Below, one piece after another: positions 1-6,466 of a stretch of 6,492 nt of DNA (position 1 is its first letter; the number at the start of each line of letters is the position of its first letter). The DNA comes from Tardiphaga sp. (lineage in GTDB: Bacteria; Pseudomonadota; Alphaproteobacteria; Rhizobiales; Xanthobacteraceae). Made by a program: the position numbers and the translations under genes. The notes beneath the pieces were generated by a model. The model made no database searches. It was not told the DNA's origin and saw only the letters and a list, made by a program, of their open reading frames with translations. Location of the stretch: positions 1 through 6,492 of the forward strand of contig JAQGJF010000837.1 of NCBI GenBank assembly GCA_028290765.1. The letters are read 5' to 3'.

Positions 1-81
1 CCGGCTATCGGGCGCTGGGTTCAGTCGAACGACCGATGCGAAGGCTCGGCCTGTAAATATCATCATCAAGGAAGAAAGATC
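1..81 (+). other. Left-edge leader; possible 3' end of an unseen upstream gene
   Basis: No start codon and no recognisable protein lie in this stretch. Two forward frames could be the tail of an upstream gene cut by the window edge. The frame starting at base 3 ends in TAA at 54-56 after 17 codons (ending RRLGL), leaving 25 bp before the next ATG. The frame starting at base 2 ends in TGA at 83-85, which would overlap the next ATG in an ATGA arrangement typical of coupled operon genes. Third-position GC does not clearly favour either. If one is real, the aldolase gene at 82 is a downstream member of an operon. I could not identify either peptide. Confidence 0.25.
68..72 (+). promoter_or_regulatory. 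Ribosome binding site of the aldolase-family gene
   Basis: AAGGA sits 9 bases before the ATG at 82, within a purine-rich run. It is a good Shine-Dalgarno match at normal spacing and supports that ATG as the start. Confidence 0.65.
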
Positions 82-999
82 ATGAAAGACATCACGGAAT
101 GCCGCTCGCGCCTGCACGGCATCTTCAACATCGCCGTCACGCCGTTCCATGCCGACGGGAGCTTCGACTATGAGGGGCTGGCAGCAAATATCGAGCGCGT
201 GATCGCACTGGGCTACGACGGCATCCTGATCGGCGGCACCTACGGCGAATTCCCCGCCATGTCCGCGGACGAGCGTGCCGAGCTGTTCCGCCGCGTCATG
301 GCCATCGTCGGCGATCGTGTCCCGGTCATGCTGTGCAGCGCGGCGTCGGATGTGAGGCTGGTTCGCGATCTTACATCGCTGGCCGGCGATCTCGGTGGCC
401 TGCCGATGGTGACGCCGCCTTTCGTGTCCGAGGTCACCGACGCGCAGATCGTGTCGTTCTTCAAGGATATGGCGCCTTTGTCGAAGACCGGAATTCTCGT
501 CTACAATGCGCCGGGCATCGGCATTACGCTCAATCCTGCCACGCTCGAACAGCTTGCCGATATTCCGGGCGTTGCCGGTGTGAAGCAGGGCGACCTCTCG
601 CCGACGGCGATCGACCAGATTGCCAATCGCCTCGGCGGCAGGATCAGGCTGTTCTGTGCATCCGATCTGGCGTTCCTCGGCCCGATGATGGCCGGCTTCG
701 ACGGGATCAGCTCCACCAACAGCTGCGCCCTGCCGGAACTGATTCTTGCCGCCTATCGCGCGGTTGAGTCAGGCGATGGCGCGACGGCGCGAGATCTGCA
801 TCGCTTGTGGTATCCGTTCCGGGCGCTCGCCCGCAATTTTGGCCAGCCGCAGACCACCAAGGCGGCCATGAATGTCCGGGGTTTCAAAGGCGGGGCCGTG
901 CGTCTCCCGCTGCGCGATCTCGGCAGGCCTGAGCTCGACAAGGTGGCGGAGGTGATCGGGTCGTTGTCGGCAGATAGCCGGGCGGGACTTGCAGCCTGA
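82..999 (+). CDS. DHDPS/NAL-family class I aldolase or lyase, substrate unknown
   Basis: This 305-residue protein has the usual length for the dihydrodipicolinate synthase/N-acetylneuraminate lyase family. These are cytoplasmic TIM-barrel enzymes that form a Schiff base between a lysine and a 2-keto acid such as pyruvate. Seen in the sequence: TPF at 20-22, the GGTYGE loop at 51-56 (family GTTGE), YNAP at 141-144 with the catalytic Tyr141, GVKQGD at 166-171 with the Schiff-base Lys168, and GFDGISS at 205-211. By my alignment to E. coli DapA, the relay Tyr107 is Phe114, the carboxylate-binding Arg138 is Ile146, and Thr45 is Tyr54. This argues against a true DapA. Sugar-acid aldolases or dehydratases (2-keto-3-deoxy acids and similar) are the likelier group, but I cannot name the substrate. 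The start has a good ribosome site. The gene ends 8 bp from the convergent xth gene. Family membership is firm; function is not. Confidence 0.9.
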   Translation: MKDITECRSRLHGIFNIAVTPFHADGSFDYEGLAANIERVIALGYDGILIGGTYGEFPAMSADERAELFRRVMAIVGDRVPVMLCSAASDVRLVRDLTSLAGDLGGLPMVTPPFVSEVTDAQIVSFFKDMAPLSKTGILVYNAPGIGITLNPATLEQLADIPGVAGVKQGDLSPTAIDQIANRLGGRIRLFCASDLAFLGPMMAGFDGISSTNSCALPELILAAYRAVESGDGATARDLHRLWYPFRALARNFGQPQTTKAAMNVRGFKGGAVRLPLRDLGRPELDKVAEVIGSLSADSRAGLAA

Positions 1000-1007
1000 A
1001 GCTTCGG

Positions 1008-1796
1008 TTACCGCTCCAGATCCAGGTCGATCCAGACCGGAACGTGGTCGGACGGCTTCTCCCAGGCCCGCACATAGCTGTCGATGCCGACGCCGGTCAG
1101 CCGGTCGCTGGCCTGCGGCGACAGCAGCAGGTGGTCGATACGGATACCGTTGTTCTTCTGCCACGCGCCGGCCTGGTAATCCCAGAAAGTGTACTGGCCG
1201 GGCGCGTCGGTGACCGCGCGCAGCGCGTCGGTCAGACCTAGGCCGAGCAGGGTCTGGAAGCTTTCGCGGGTTTCCGGCTTGAACAGGGCGTCCTCGACCC
1301 AGGCGGCCGGGTTATGCACATCCTGCGGCGCCGGGATGACGTTGAAATCACCGGCCAGAATCAGCGGCTCCTCGGCCTTGAGCCGCTCTCGTGAATAGTC
1401 AGCAAGCCGGGACATCCATTTGAGTTTGTATGGATATTTCTCGGTTCCGACCGGATTGCCATTGGGCAGATAGAGGCAGGCAACGCGCGCCACGCCGTGC
1501 TTCAGCGACACCACGCCTTCGAGGAATCGGGCATGGACATCGTCGTCGTCGCCGGCCAGCCGGGGTGTGGACTCCTCGAGCGGATATTTCGACAGCAGCG
1601 CGACGCCGTTGAACGTCTTCTGGCCGTGGGTGACGACGTTGTAGCCGAGCGCCTCGATCGGCTCCCGCGGGAACGCCTCGTCGACGCATTTGATCTCCTG
1701 CAGGCAGACGATGTCGGGCGCGCAGTCCTTCAGCCAGACCAGCAAATGGTCGAGCCGCTGCCGAATTGAGTTGACGTTCCAAGTAGCTACCCGCAT
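1008..1796 (-). CDS. xth: Exodeoxyribonuclease III (AP endonuclease, Xth family)
   Basis: This 262-residue protein matches the length of E. coli exonuclease III (268). The enzyme is a Mg-dependent, cytoplasmic base-excision-repair nuclease that cuts 5' of abasic sites and has 3'-5' exonuclease and 3'-phosphatase activity. The whole endonuclease/exonuclease/phosphatase fold is present with its catalytic residues: WNVNS with Asn7, LQE with metal-ligand Glu34, LYLPNG with Tyr109, GDFN with Asp150 and Asn152, RIDH with Asp221, and SDH with Asp250-His251. No truncation or missing residue is seen. The ATG is preceded only by a weak GGGA ribosome site, but the protein begins exactly where the family does (MRVATWNVNS), so the start is secure. 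The gene is convergent with the aldolase gene and divergent from the efflux operon, so it is probably monocistronic. Confidence 0.96.
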   Translation of the reverse strand: MRVATWNVNSIRQRLDHLLVWLKDCAPDIVCLQEIKCVDEAFPREPIEALGYNVVTHGQKTFNGVALLSKYPLEESTPRLAGDDDDVHARFLEGVVSLKHGVARVACLYLPNGNPVGTEKYPYKLKWMSRLADYSRERLKAEEPLILAGDFNVIPAPQDVHNPAAWVEDALFKPETRESFQTLLGLGLTDALRAVTDAPGQYTFWDYQAGAWQKNNGIRIDHLLLSPQASDRLTGVGIDSYVRAWEKPSDHVPVWIDLDLER

Positions 1797-1817
1797 CGCG
1801 TGTCCCGACCATACGAA

Positions 1818-1823
1818 ATTTTA
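1818..1823 (-). promoter_or_regulatory. Candidate -10 box for xth
   Basis: On the minus strand this reads TAAAAT, matching the TATAAT consensus at five of six bases. It would put the transcript start about 15 bases before the xth ATG. The -35 region is poor: TTAATC at an 18-bp spacing is the best I find. The call is tentative. Confidence 0.25.
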
Positions 1824-1853
1824 GTGTGTCTGGCATACCATGATTAACGTGGC

Positions 1854-1862
1854 TGTGATAAT
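1854..1862 (+). promoter_or_regulatory. Candidate extended -10 promoter for the efflux operon
   Basis: TGTGATAAT is an extended -10 element (TGN followed by GATAAT, five of six to consensus). No good -35 is seen upstream, which extended -10 promoters can tolerate. Initiation here would give a leader of about 100 bases that includes the inverted repeats at 1928-1950. The call is tentative. Confidence 0.27.
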
Positions 1863-1927
1863 CGGTTACAATTAACTGAATAGTCACCAACAGCCGGAAA
1901 ACGGCGTGAAACAGGCGCAAATAAAAC

Positions 1928-1950
1928 AGGATCGTCCGATCCTCGCGGAC
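1928..1950 (+). promoter_or_regulatory. Overlapping inverted repeats upstream of the efflux operon (candidate operator or leader hairpin)
   Basis: Positions 1928-1943 form a perfect inverted repeat: AGGATCG, a 2-base centre, then CGATCCT. A second inverted repeat overlaps it, GTCCG at 1934-1938 with CGGAC at 1946-1950 and a 7-base loop, so the two could not both form in RNA. They lie 20-42 bases before the adaptor ATG. Such a dyad could be an operator for a TetR- or MarR-type repressor, which often controls RND pumps, or a structure in the mRNA leader. The symmetry is seen; the role is inferred. Confidence 0.4.
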
Positions 1951-1969
1951 CGGTTGACGTGGGACAATA

Positions 1970-3103
1970 ATGAAAAAGCGTACTTTGGTGATTCTGACGG
2001 GCTTGCTGGGCGCAGTCGCGCTGGGGGCTTTCCTGACCCGCGCCTCGTGGACCGGCAACAGCGGCGCCACCGCGCAGAGTCCGCCGCGCGTGCGGGTGGT
2101 CTCGGTGGAGCTGGCGAAAGCCGAGCGCAAGCCGGTCCCGGTCGATGTCGATGCGATCGGAACGGTGACGCCGATCTCGAGCGTGGCGCTGAAATCGCGG
2201 GTCGAGACCACTATCGTCTCGGTCCATTTCGAGGATGGCGCCCGGGTCAACGAGGGCGACCTGTTGTTTACGCTCGATGCGCGTCAGATCGATGCCCAGA
2301 TCGAGCAGGCCGAGGGCACGCTCGCCCGCGACCGCGCCCAACTGGCTGGCGCCGAGCGCGACCTGAAGCGTTTCAGCGACCTGATCGGCAAGGGCGCCAC
2401 CACCCAGGTCAATGTCGACAACGCTCAGACCCAGGCCGACATTCTGGCGGGCACCATCAAGGCCGATCAGTCGGCGCTGGATAATCTGAAGGTCCAGAAA
2501 AGCTACACCATCATCCGCGCGCCGTTCGCCGGCCGCATCAGCGCCGCCAACGTCAAGGTCGGCAACTTCGTCCGACCGGCCGATACCGCGCCGCTCGCGA
2601 CCATCAACCAGATGGCGCCGGTGTATGTTTCCTTCGCAATCCCGCAGCGGGTGCTGGTCGATTTGCGCGAGGCCATGGCGAAAGGCGACTCCAAGGTCGT
2701 CGCCACCATTCCGGGCCACCAGCGCTCCGAGGACGGCAAGGTCGCGATGGTCGAGAACACCGTGGATTCCACCACCGGCATGGTCACCGTGCGCGGCATC
2801 ATGGCCAATGGGAATGAGACCTTGTGGCCGGGAACGCTGGTCGCGACCAAGCTGATCATCCGCACCGAGAATTCCGTCGTCGTGCCGACGGTCGCCGTGC
2901 AGCGCAGCCAGACCGGCAACTACGTCTTTGCCGTGAAGGAGGGCGTGGCCAAGGTGATGCCGGTCAAGGTCGATCGCACCTTCCAGGGCGTGTCGGTGAT
3001 ATCCGAGGGGCTGTCCGGCGGCGAGGATGTCGTTGTCGACGGCCAGTTGCTGCTGTCGGACGGTACGCGGGTTGAGCCGCGGGCGCGCAAGGCCGGGGCC
3101 TGA
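1970..3103 (+). CDS. RND efflux pump periplasmic adaptor subunit (membrane fusion protein)
   Basis: This 377-residue protein is of AcrA/MdtA/MexA type and bridges the inner-membrane RND permease to an outer-membrane channel in the periplasm. The N-terminus MKKR plus a hydrophobic segment (about 5-23) is a signal peptide or membrane anchor. There is no cysteine in the protein, so it is not a lipoprotein; A-T-A at 33-35 is a possible cleavage site. In order follow the first barrel-sandwich half (about 70-102, with VHFEDGARVNEGDLLFTLD), an alpha-helical hairpin (about 104-175), the second half (about 180-212, with IRAPFAGRISA), a beta-barrel (about 215-298, with a conserved WPGT at 286-289) and a membrane-proximal domain to the end. 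The ATG is the only start, because an in-frame stop lies at 1955-1957; its ribosome site (GGGA, 1961-1964) is weak. The permease gene follows after 3 bp. The substrate cannot be told from the sequence. Confidence 0.94.
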   Translation: MKKRTLVILTGLLGAVALGAFLTRASWTGNSGATAQSPPRVRVVSVELAKAERKPVPVDVDAIGTVTPISSVALKSRVETTIVSVHFEDGARVNEGDLLFTLDARQIDAQIEQAEGTLARDRAQLAGAERDLKRFSDLIGKGATTQVNVDNAQTQADILAGTIKADQSALDNLKVQKSYTIIRAPFAGRISAANVKVGNFVRPADTAPLATINQMAPVYVSFAIPQRVLVDLREAMAKGDSKVVATIPGHQRSEDGKVAMVENTVDSTTGMVTVRGIMANGNETLWPGTLVATKLIIRTENSVVVPTVAVQRSQTGNYVFAVKEGVAKVMPVKVDRTFQGVSVISEGLSGGEDVVVDGQLLLSDGTRVEPRARKAGA

Positions 3104-3106
3104 ACC

Positions 3107-6100
3107 ATGACCCTCTCGGAACTCTGTATCCGCCGACCCGTGATGACGACGCTGATCACGGCGTCGATCATCGCCTTCGGTATTTTCGGCTTCCGGCTGC
3201 TGCCGGTCTCCGCACTTCCCAAGGTTGATTTTCCGACCATCGCCGTGACGGCCACGCTGCCGGGTGCCAGCGCCGATACCATGGCGGCCTCGGTGGCCGG
3301 CATCATCGAGCGCCAGCTGTCGACCATCGCCGGTATCTCGTCGATGTCGTCGAGTTCGTCGCAGGGCACCTCGCTGATCACCATCCAGTTCGACCTCAAC
3401 CGCAACATCGATGCGGCGGCGCTGGACGTGCAGACCGCGCTCACGATCGCGCAACGCCGCCTGCCGATCGAGATGACGATCCCGCCGAGTTTCCGCAAAG
3501 TGAACCCGGCGGATTTCCCGGTGCTGTTCGTCTCGCTGGGCTCGGCGACGCTGCCGCTGTCGGCGGTCAATGAATATGGCGACATCACCATCGGGCAGAC
3601 GCTGTCGCAAATCCCCGGCGTGGCGCAGGTCTCGATTTTCGGTGCCCAGAAATTCGCCATCCGGGTGCAGGCCGATCCCGAAGCGGCGGCGGCGCGGGGG
3701 CTGTCGCTCGAGGACATCAGGACCGCCGTGTCGCGCGCCAATTCGTCGACGCCGGTCGGCACCCTGAACGGGCCGAAGCAGGACATCTCGCTGCAGGCTT
3801 CCGGTCAGATGGACAAGGCGGTGGACTATCGCAAGGTCGTGGTCGCCTGGCGCAACGGTTCGCCGGTCAAGCTCGACGAGGTCGCCCGGATCTATGACAG
3901 CGTCGAAAACGACAAGATCGCGACCTGGCTGAACGACGAGCGCGCCATCGTTCTGGCCATTCAGAAGCAGCCCGACGCCAATACCGTCGCAGTGGTGGAT
4001 GGCGTGCGGGCGAAACTTCCGGCGCTACGGGCGCAGATCCCGCCGTCTGTCACGCTGAACGTGATGATGGACCGGTCGATTTCGGTGCGGCAGGCCGTCA
4101 GCGACGTCGAGGAAACCCTCATGATCGCGGTGGCGCTGGTGATCATGGTGATCTTCCTGTTCCTGCGCTCGGCTTCGGCGACCTTCATTCCGGCACTCGC
4201 AGTGCCGATCTCGCTGCTCGGTACCTGCGCGGTGATGTACCTGCTGGATTACTCGATCAACAACATGACGCTGCTGGCGCTGACCCTGTCGGTCGGTTTC
4301 GTGGTCGACGACGCCATCGTCATGCTGGAGAACATCGTTCGTCACATCGAACACGGCATGAAGCCGTTCGAGGCGGCGCTGAAAGGCGCGCGCGAAATCG
4401 GCTTCACTATCATTTCGATCACCTTCTCGCTGATCGCGGTGTTCATTCCGGTGCTGCTGATGGGGGGCATCGTCGGCCGCGTGTTCCGCGAATTCGCGGT
4501 CACCATCGCGGTCGCGATCATCGTGTCGGGTTTCGTGTCGCTGACGTTGACCCCGATGCTGTGCGCGCGGGTGCTCAAGGCTCACGACCCGGCCAAGAAG
4601 GAAAATTTCATCCTGCGCGCCTTCGAGCGCATGTTCGCGGCCTGGCTCGGCGGCTACGAATGGGCGCTCGACAAGGTGCTGGCGCACAAGGCGCTGATGC
4701 TGCTCGTCACGCTTGCCACGCTCGGCGGAACGGTCGCCTTGTATATCGCGGTTCCGAAGGGCTTCTTCCCGCAGGAAGATACCGGCTTCCTCACCGGCGT
4801 CACCGAAGCCGCCACCGATACGTCGTTCGAAGCCATGAAGGTGCGGCAGCAGGCGCTGGTCCAGGTCCTGAAATCGGACCCGGCGGTGGATTACATCAAC
4901 AGCACCGTTGGGTCCGGCGGGCCCAACCCCACCGCCAATTACGGCCGGCTATTCATCGCGCTGAAACCGCAGAAAGAACGTGACCCCGCGATTGCCGTGA
5001 TCGGCCGGCTGCGGCAGAAGGCGGCGCAAATTCCCGGCATGCAGGCGTTCTTCCAGAGCATCCAGAACCTGAATATCGGCGGGCGCATTTCGAAGAGCCA
5101 GTACCAGTACGTGCTGCAGAGCGGCGACACTGAATCGCTCTATCGCCTGGCGCCGGAGATGCGCGAGAAGATTGCCAGGATACCGGGACTGCTCGACGTC
5201 ACCACCGATCTCTACATCAAGAACCCGCAGATGACCGTCGACATCGATCGCGAAAAAGCCGCGGTCTATGGCGTCACCGTCGATCAGGTGCGCAACCAGC
5301 TCTACAATGCCTATGGCTCGCGCCAGGTCGGCACCATCTACATGCCGTCCAACGACTATCAGATCATCCTGGAGGCACAGCCGCAGTTCCGCGTCGATCC
5401 GTCGGACCTCTCGAAACTTTATATGAAGACCGGCACCGGCCAGACCATTCCGCTCGACGCCGTGGCCAAACTGGTGCCGACGGTCGGGCCGCTGCAGATC
5501 AACCACCAGGGCCAGCAGCCGGCGGTGACGATCTCGTTCAACCTGGCGCCGGGCTATTCGCTGGGCTATGCGGTCGACCAGATCACCGCGCTCGAAGGCG
5601 CCTCCAACCTTCCGGTGACGATCGCCTCGGGGTTCTCGGGCACCGCCCAGGTGTTCCAGGATTCATTGCGCGGGCAGGGCGTCTTGATCCTGGCGGCGGT
5701 GTTCGCGGCCTTCGTGATCCTCGGCATTCTCTATGAGAGCTTCATCCATCCGATCACGATCATTTCCGGCCTGCCGTCGTCGGGCATCGGCGCGATCCTG
5801 TCCCTGATGCTGTCCAACATGGAGCTGTCGGTGATTGCGATGATAGGCATCGTCATGCTGGTCGGCATCGTCAAGAAGAACGCCATCATGATGGTGGACT
5901 TCGCGCTGGAGCGCCGCCGCGTCGGCCTGAGCGCCGAGCACGCCATTCGCGAAGCGGCGCTGCTGCGGTTCCGGCCGATCATGATGACGACCTTCGCGGC
6001 GATCTTCGGCACCCTGCCGATCGCCATCGGCGCCGGCGCCGGCGCCGAACTGCGCCAGCCGCTCGGCGTCGCCGTGGTCGGCGGGCTCTGCGTGTCGCAG

Positions 6101-6229
6101 CTCTTGACGCTGTTCATCACCCCGGTGATCTACATCTATCTCGACCGGATCGATCGCCGCCTCAAGAAGCGTCTCGAACCGCAATTCGAAGAGGTCGCCG
6201 AACGGCCGCATGTGGTGGCGGCGGAGTAG
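3107..6229 (+). CDS. RND (HAE-1) multidrug efflux permease, MdtB/MdtC-like
   Basis: This 1040-residue inner-membrane proton/drug antiporter is full length for the family and works as a trimer with the adaptor encoded just upstream. Twelve membrane segments are visible: one near 11-33, five between about 336 and 486, one near 528-548, and five between about 858 and 1010. Two large periplasmic loops (about 34-335 and 549-857) form the porter and docking domains. The proton relay is intact: Asp401-Asp402 in GFVVDDAIVMLENI (TM4, AcrB D407/D408) and Lys924 in KKNAI (TM10, AcrB K940). PKGFFPQEDTG (550-560) and GRLFIALKP (613-621) are also typical of the drug-exporting branch. It lacks the heavy-metal (CusA/CzcA) signature context. 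MdtB and MdtC form a mixed trimer, but only one permease is present here, so a homotrimer is likely. Its start, 3 bp after the adaptor stop and with a poor ribosome site of its own, suggests translational coupling. The substrate is unknown. Confidence 0.96.
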   Translation: MTLSELCIRRPVMTTLITASIIAFGIFGFRLLPVSALPKVDFPTIAVTATLPGASADTMAASVAGIIERQLSTIAGISSMSSSSSQGTSLITIQFDLNRNIDAAALDVQTALTIAQRRLPIEMTIPPSFRKVNPADFPVLFVSLGSATLPLSAVNEYGDITIGQTLSQIPGVAQVSIFGAQKFAIRVQADPEAAAARGLSLEDIRTAVSRANSSTPVGTLNGPKQDISLQASGQMDKAVDYRKVVVAWRNGSPVKLDEVARIYDSVENDKIATWLNDERAIVLAIQKQPDANTVAVVDGVRAKLPALRAQIPPSVTLNVMMDRSISVRQAVSDVEETLMIAVALVIMVIFLFLRSASATFIPALAVPISLLGTCAVMYLLDYSINNMTLLALTLSVGFVVDDAIVMLENIVRHIEHGMKPFEAALKGAREIGFTIISITFSLIAVFIPVLLMGGIVGRVFREFAVTIAVAIIVSGFVSLTLTPMLCARVLKAHDPAKKENFILRAFERMFAAWLGGYEWALDKVLAHKALMLLVTLATLGGTVALYIAVPKGFFPQEDTGFLTGVTEAATDTSFEAMKVRQQALVQVLKSDPAVDYINSTVGSGGPNPTANYGRLFIALKPQKERDPAIAVIGRLRQKAAQIPGMQAFFQSIQNLNIGGRISKSQYQYVLQSGDTESLYRLAPEMREKIARIPGLLDVTTDLYIKNPQMTVDIDREKAAVYGVTVDQVRNQLYNAYGSRQVGTIYMPSNDYQIILEAQPQFRVDPSDLSKLYMKTGTGQTIPLDAVAKLVPTVGPLQINHQGQQPAVTISFNLAPGYSLGYAVDQITALEGASNLPVTIASGFSGTAQVFQDSLRGQGVLILAAVFAAFVILGILYESFIHPITIISGLPSSGIGAILSLMLSNMELSVIAMIGIVMLVGIVKKNAIMMVDFALERRRVGLSAEHAIREAALLRFRPIMMTTFAAIFGTLPIAIGAGAGAELRQPLGVAVVGGLCVSQLLTLFITPVIYIYLDRIDRRLKKRLEPQFEEVAERPHVVAAE

Positions 6230-6268
6230 GGACGCACGAGGCGGCGTAGGCGGGTTCTAGGCGACTTG

Positions 6269-6310
6269 TCCGCCGTAGCTCGGAGAGCGAAGGCGGAAGC
6301 GTAATCCGCC
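6269..6310. repeat. Interspersed palindromic element with two mutually exclusive hairpins
   Basis: TCCGCC (6269-6274) pairs with GGCGGA (6292-6297). Inside it GCTC (6278-6281) pairs with GAGC (6285-6288) around a GGA loop, leaving a symmetric 3-by-3 internal loop. The same GGCGGA can instead pair with TCCGCC at 6305-6310 across a 7-base loop. The stretch resembles an intergenic repeat I recall from Bradyrhizobium and Rhodopseudomonas genomes. It starts about 40 bp after the permease stop and could stabilise or end the mRNA, but no T-run follows, so I do not call it a terminator. Confidence 0.5.
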
Positions 6311-6370
6311 GTCTTCGCGATCGTGGCGGCGGGCTGCGGCTTGCGCGCCGATGAACGGATGCATCAGCCC

Positions 6371-6466
6371 CGTCATTGCGAGCGAAGCGAAGCAATCCAG
6401 GGCCACGAAGCAAGAGCTGGATTGCCTCGTCGCAAGAGCTCCTCGCATTAGCTCCTCGCATTGACG
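6371..6466. repeat. Interspersed palindromic repeat (Bradyrhizobium-type intergenic element)
   Basis: The left arm begins CGTCATTGCGAG (6371-6382) and ends GCAATCCAG (6392-6400). The right arm begins with its exact complement CTGGATTGC (6417-6425) and ends CTCGCATTGACG (6455-6466), one mismatch from the complement of the left outer end. The intervening 16 bases form the loop. Sequences of this kind are abundant between genes in Bradyrhizobium, Rhodopseudomonas and relatives, to my recollection. The right arm (50 bp) is longer than the left (30 bp), partly because of a tandem duplication listed separately. Confidence 0.7.
6437..6462 (+). repeat. Perfect 13-bp tandem duplication within the palindromic repeat
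   Basis: AGCTCCTCGCATT occurs twice back to back, at 6437-6449 and 6450-6462, without mismatch. It lies in the right arm of the palindromic element and accounts for 13 of the 20 extra bases in that arm. It looks like a recent slippage or misalignment event. Confidence 0.85.

Larger units (their letters stand above)
1797..1969. promoter_or_regulatory. Divergent intergenic region between xth and the efflux operon
   Basis: This 173-bp gene-free stretch is visibly more AT-rich than its surroundings between about 1811 and 1885, and it must hold the promoters of both flanking genes. Besides the candidate sites listed separately, it contains the near-palindrome TGGCATACCA (1831-1840), the direct repeat ATTAAC at 1843-1848 and 1871-1876, and an inverted repeat GTTA-N4-TAAC at 1865-1876. 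Any of these could bind a regulator. No regulator gene lies in the window, and the sequence alone does not show which sites are used. Confidence 0.6.

Noticed and set aside
1954..1959. TTGACG as a -35 box for the efflux operon
   Set aside because: A matching -10 would fall inside the adaptor coding region after the ATG, and no TATAAT-like sequence is there.
1399..2250. 283-codon minus-strand open frame crossing xth, the intergenic region and the adaptor start
   Set aside because: It runs out of frame through xth and shows no family resemblance. The genes on either side explain the sequence.
3090..3101. AGGCC/GGCCT inverted repeat at the adaptor-permease junction as an attenuator
   Set aside because: It is only a 5-bp stem with a 2-base centre in GC-rich coding sequence, so it is expected by chance. 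It does not separate the two genes.
3334..3363. Serine-rich run in the permease (residues about 77-85) as an unusual insertion
   Set aside because: The same region in MdtB- and AcrB-type permeases is rich in Ser/Thr, and the total length is normal.
1844..3610. Long 588-codon open frame on the minus strand opposite the adaptor gene and the start of the permease gene
   Set aside because: Its composition (very rich in Arg, His, Asp, Gln) is typical of an antisense frame in GC-rich coding DNA, it has no recognisable domain, and it lies opposite well-supported genes.
4025..4687. 220-codon minus-strand open frame inside the permease gene
   Set aside because: It is a His/Arg/Asp-rich shadow of the permease coding frame with no domain and no ribosome site of note.
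6162..6461. Minus-strand open frames (99 and 63 codons) over the downstream region
   Set aside because: They are translations of the palindromic repeats, with the LLRFARNDG and FASLAMT-type peptides often seen as spurious hypothetical proteins in these genomes.
6371..6466. CRISPR array
   Set aside because: The repeat units are inverted or directly adjacent, without unique spacers of regular length, and no cas gene is present.
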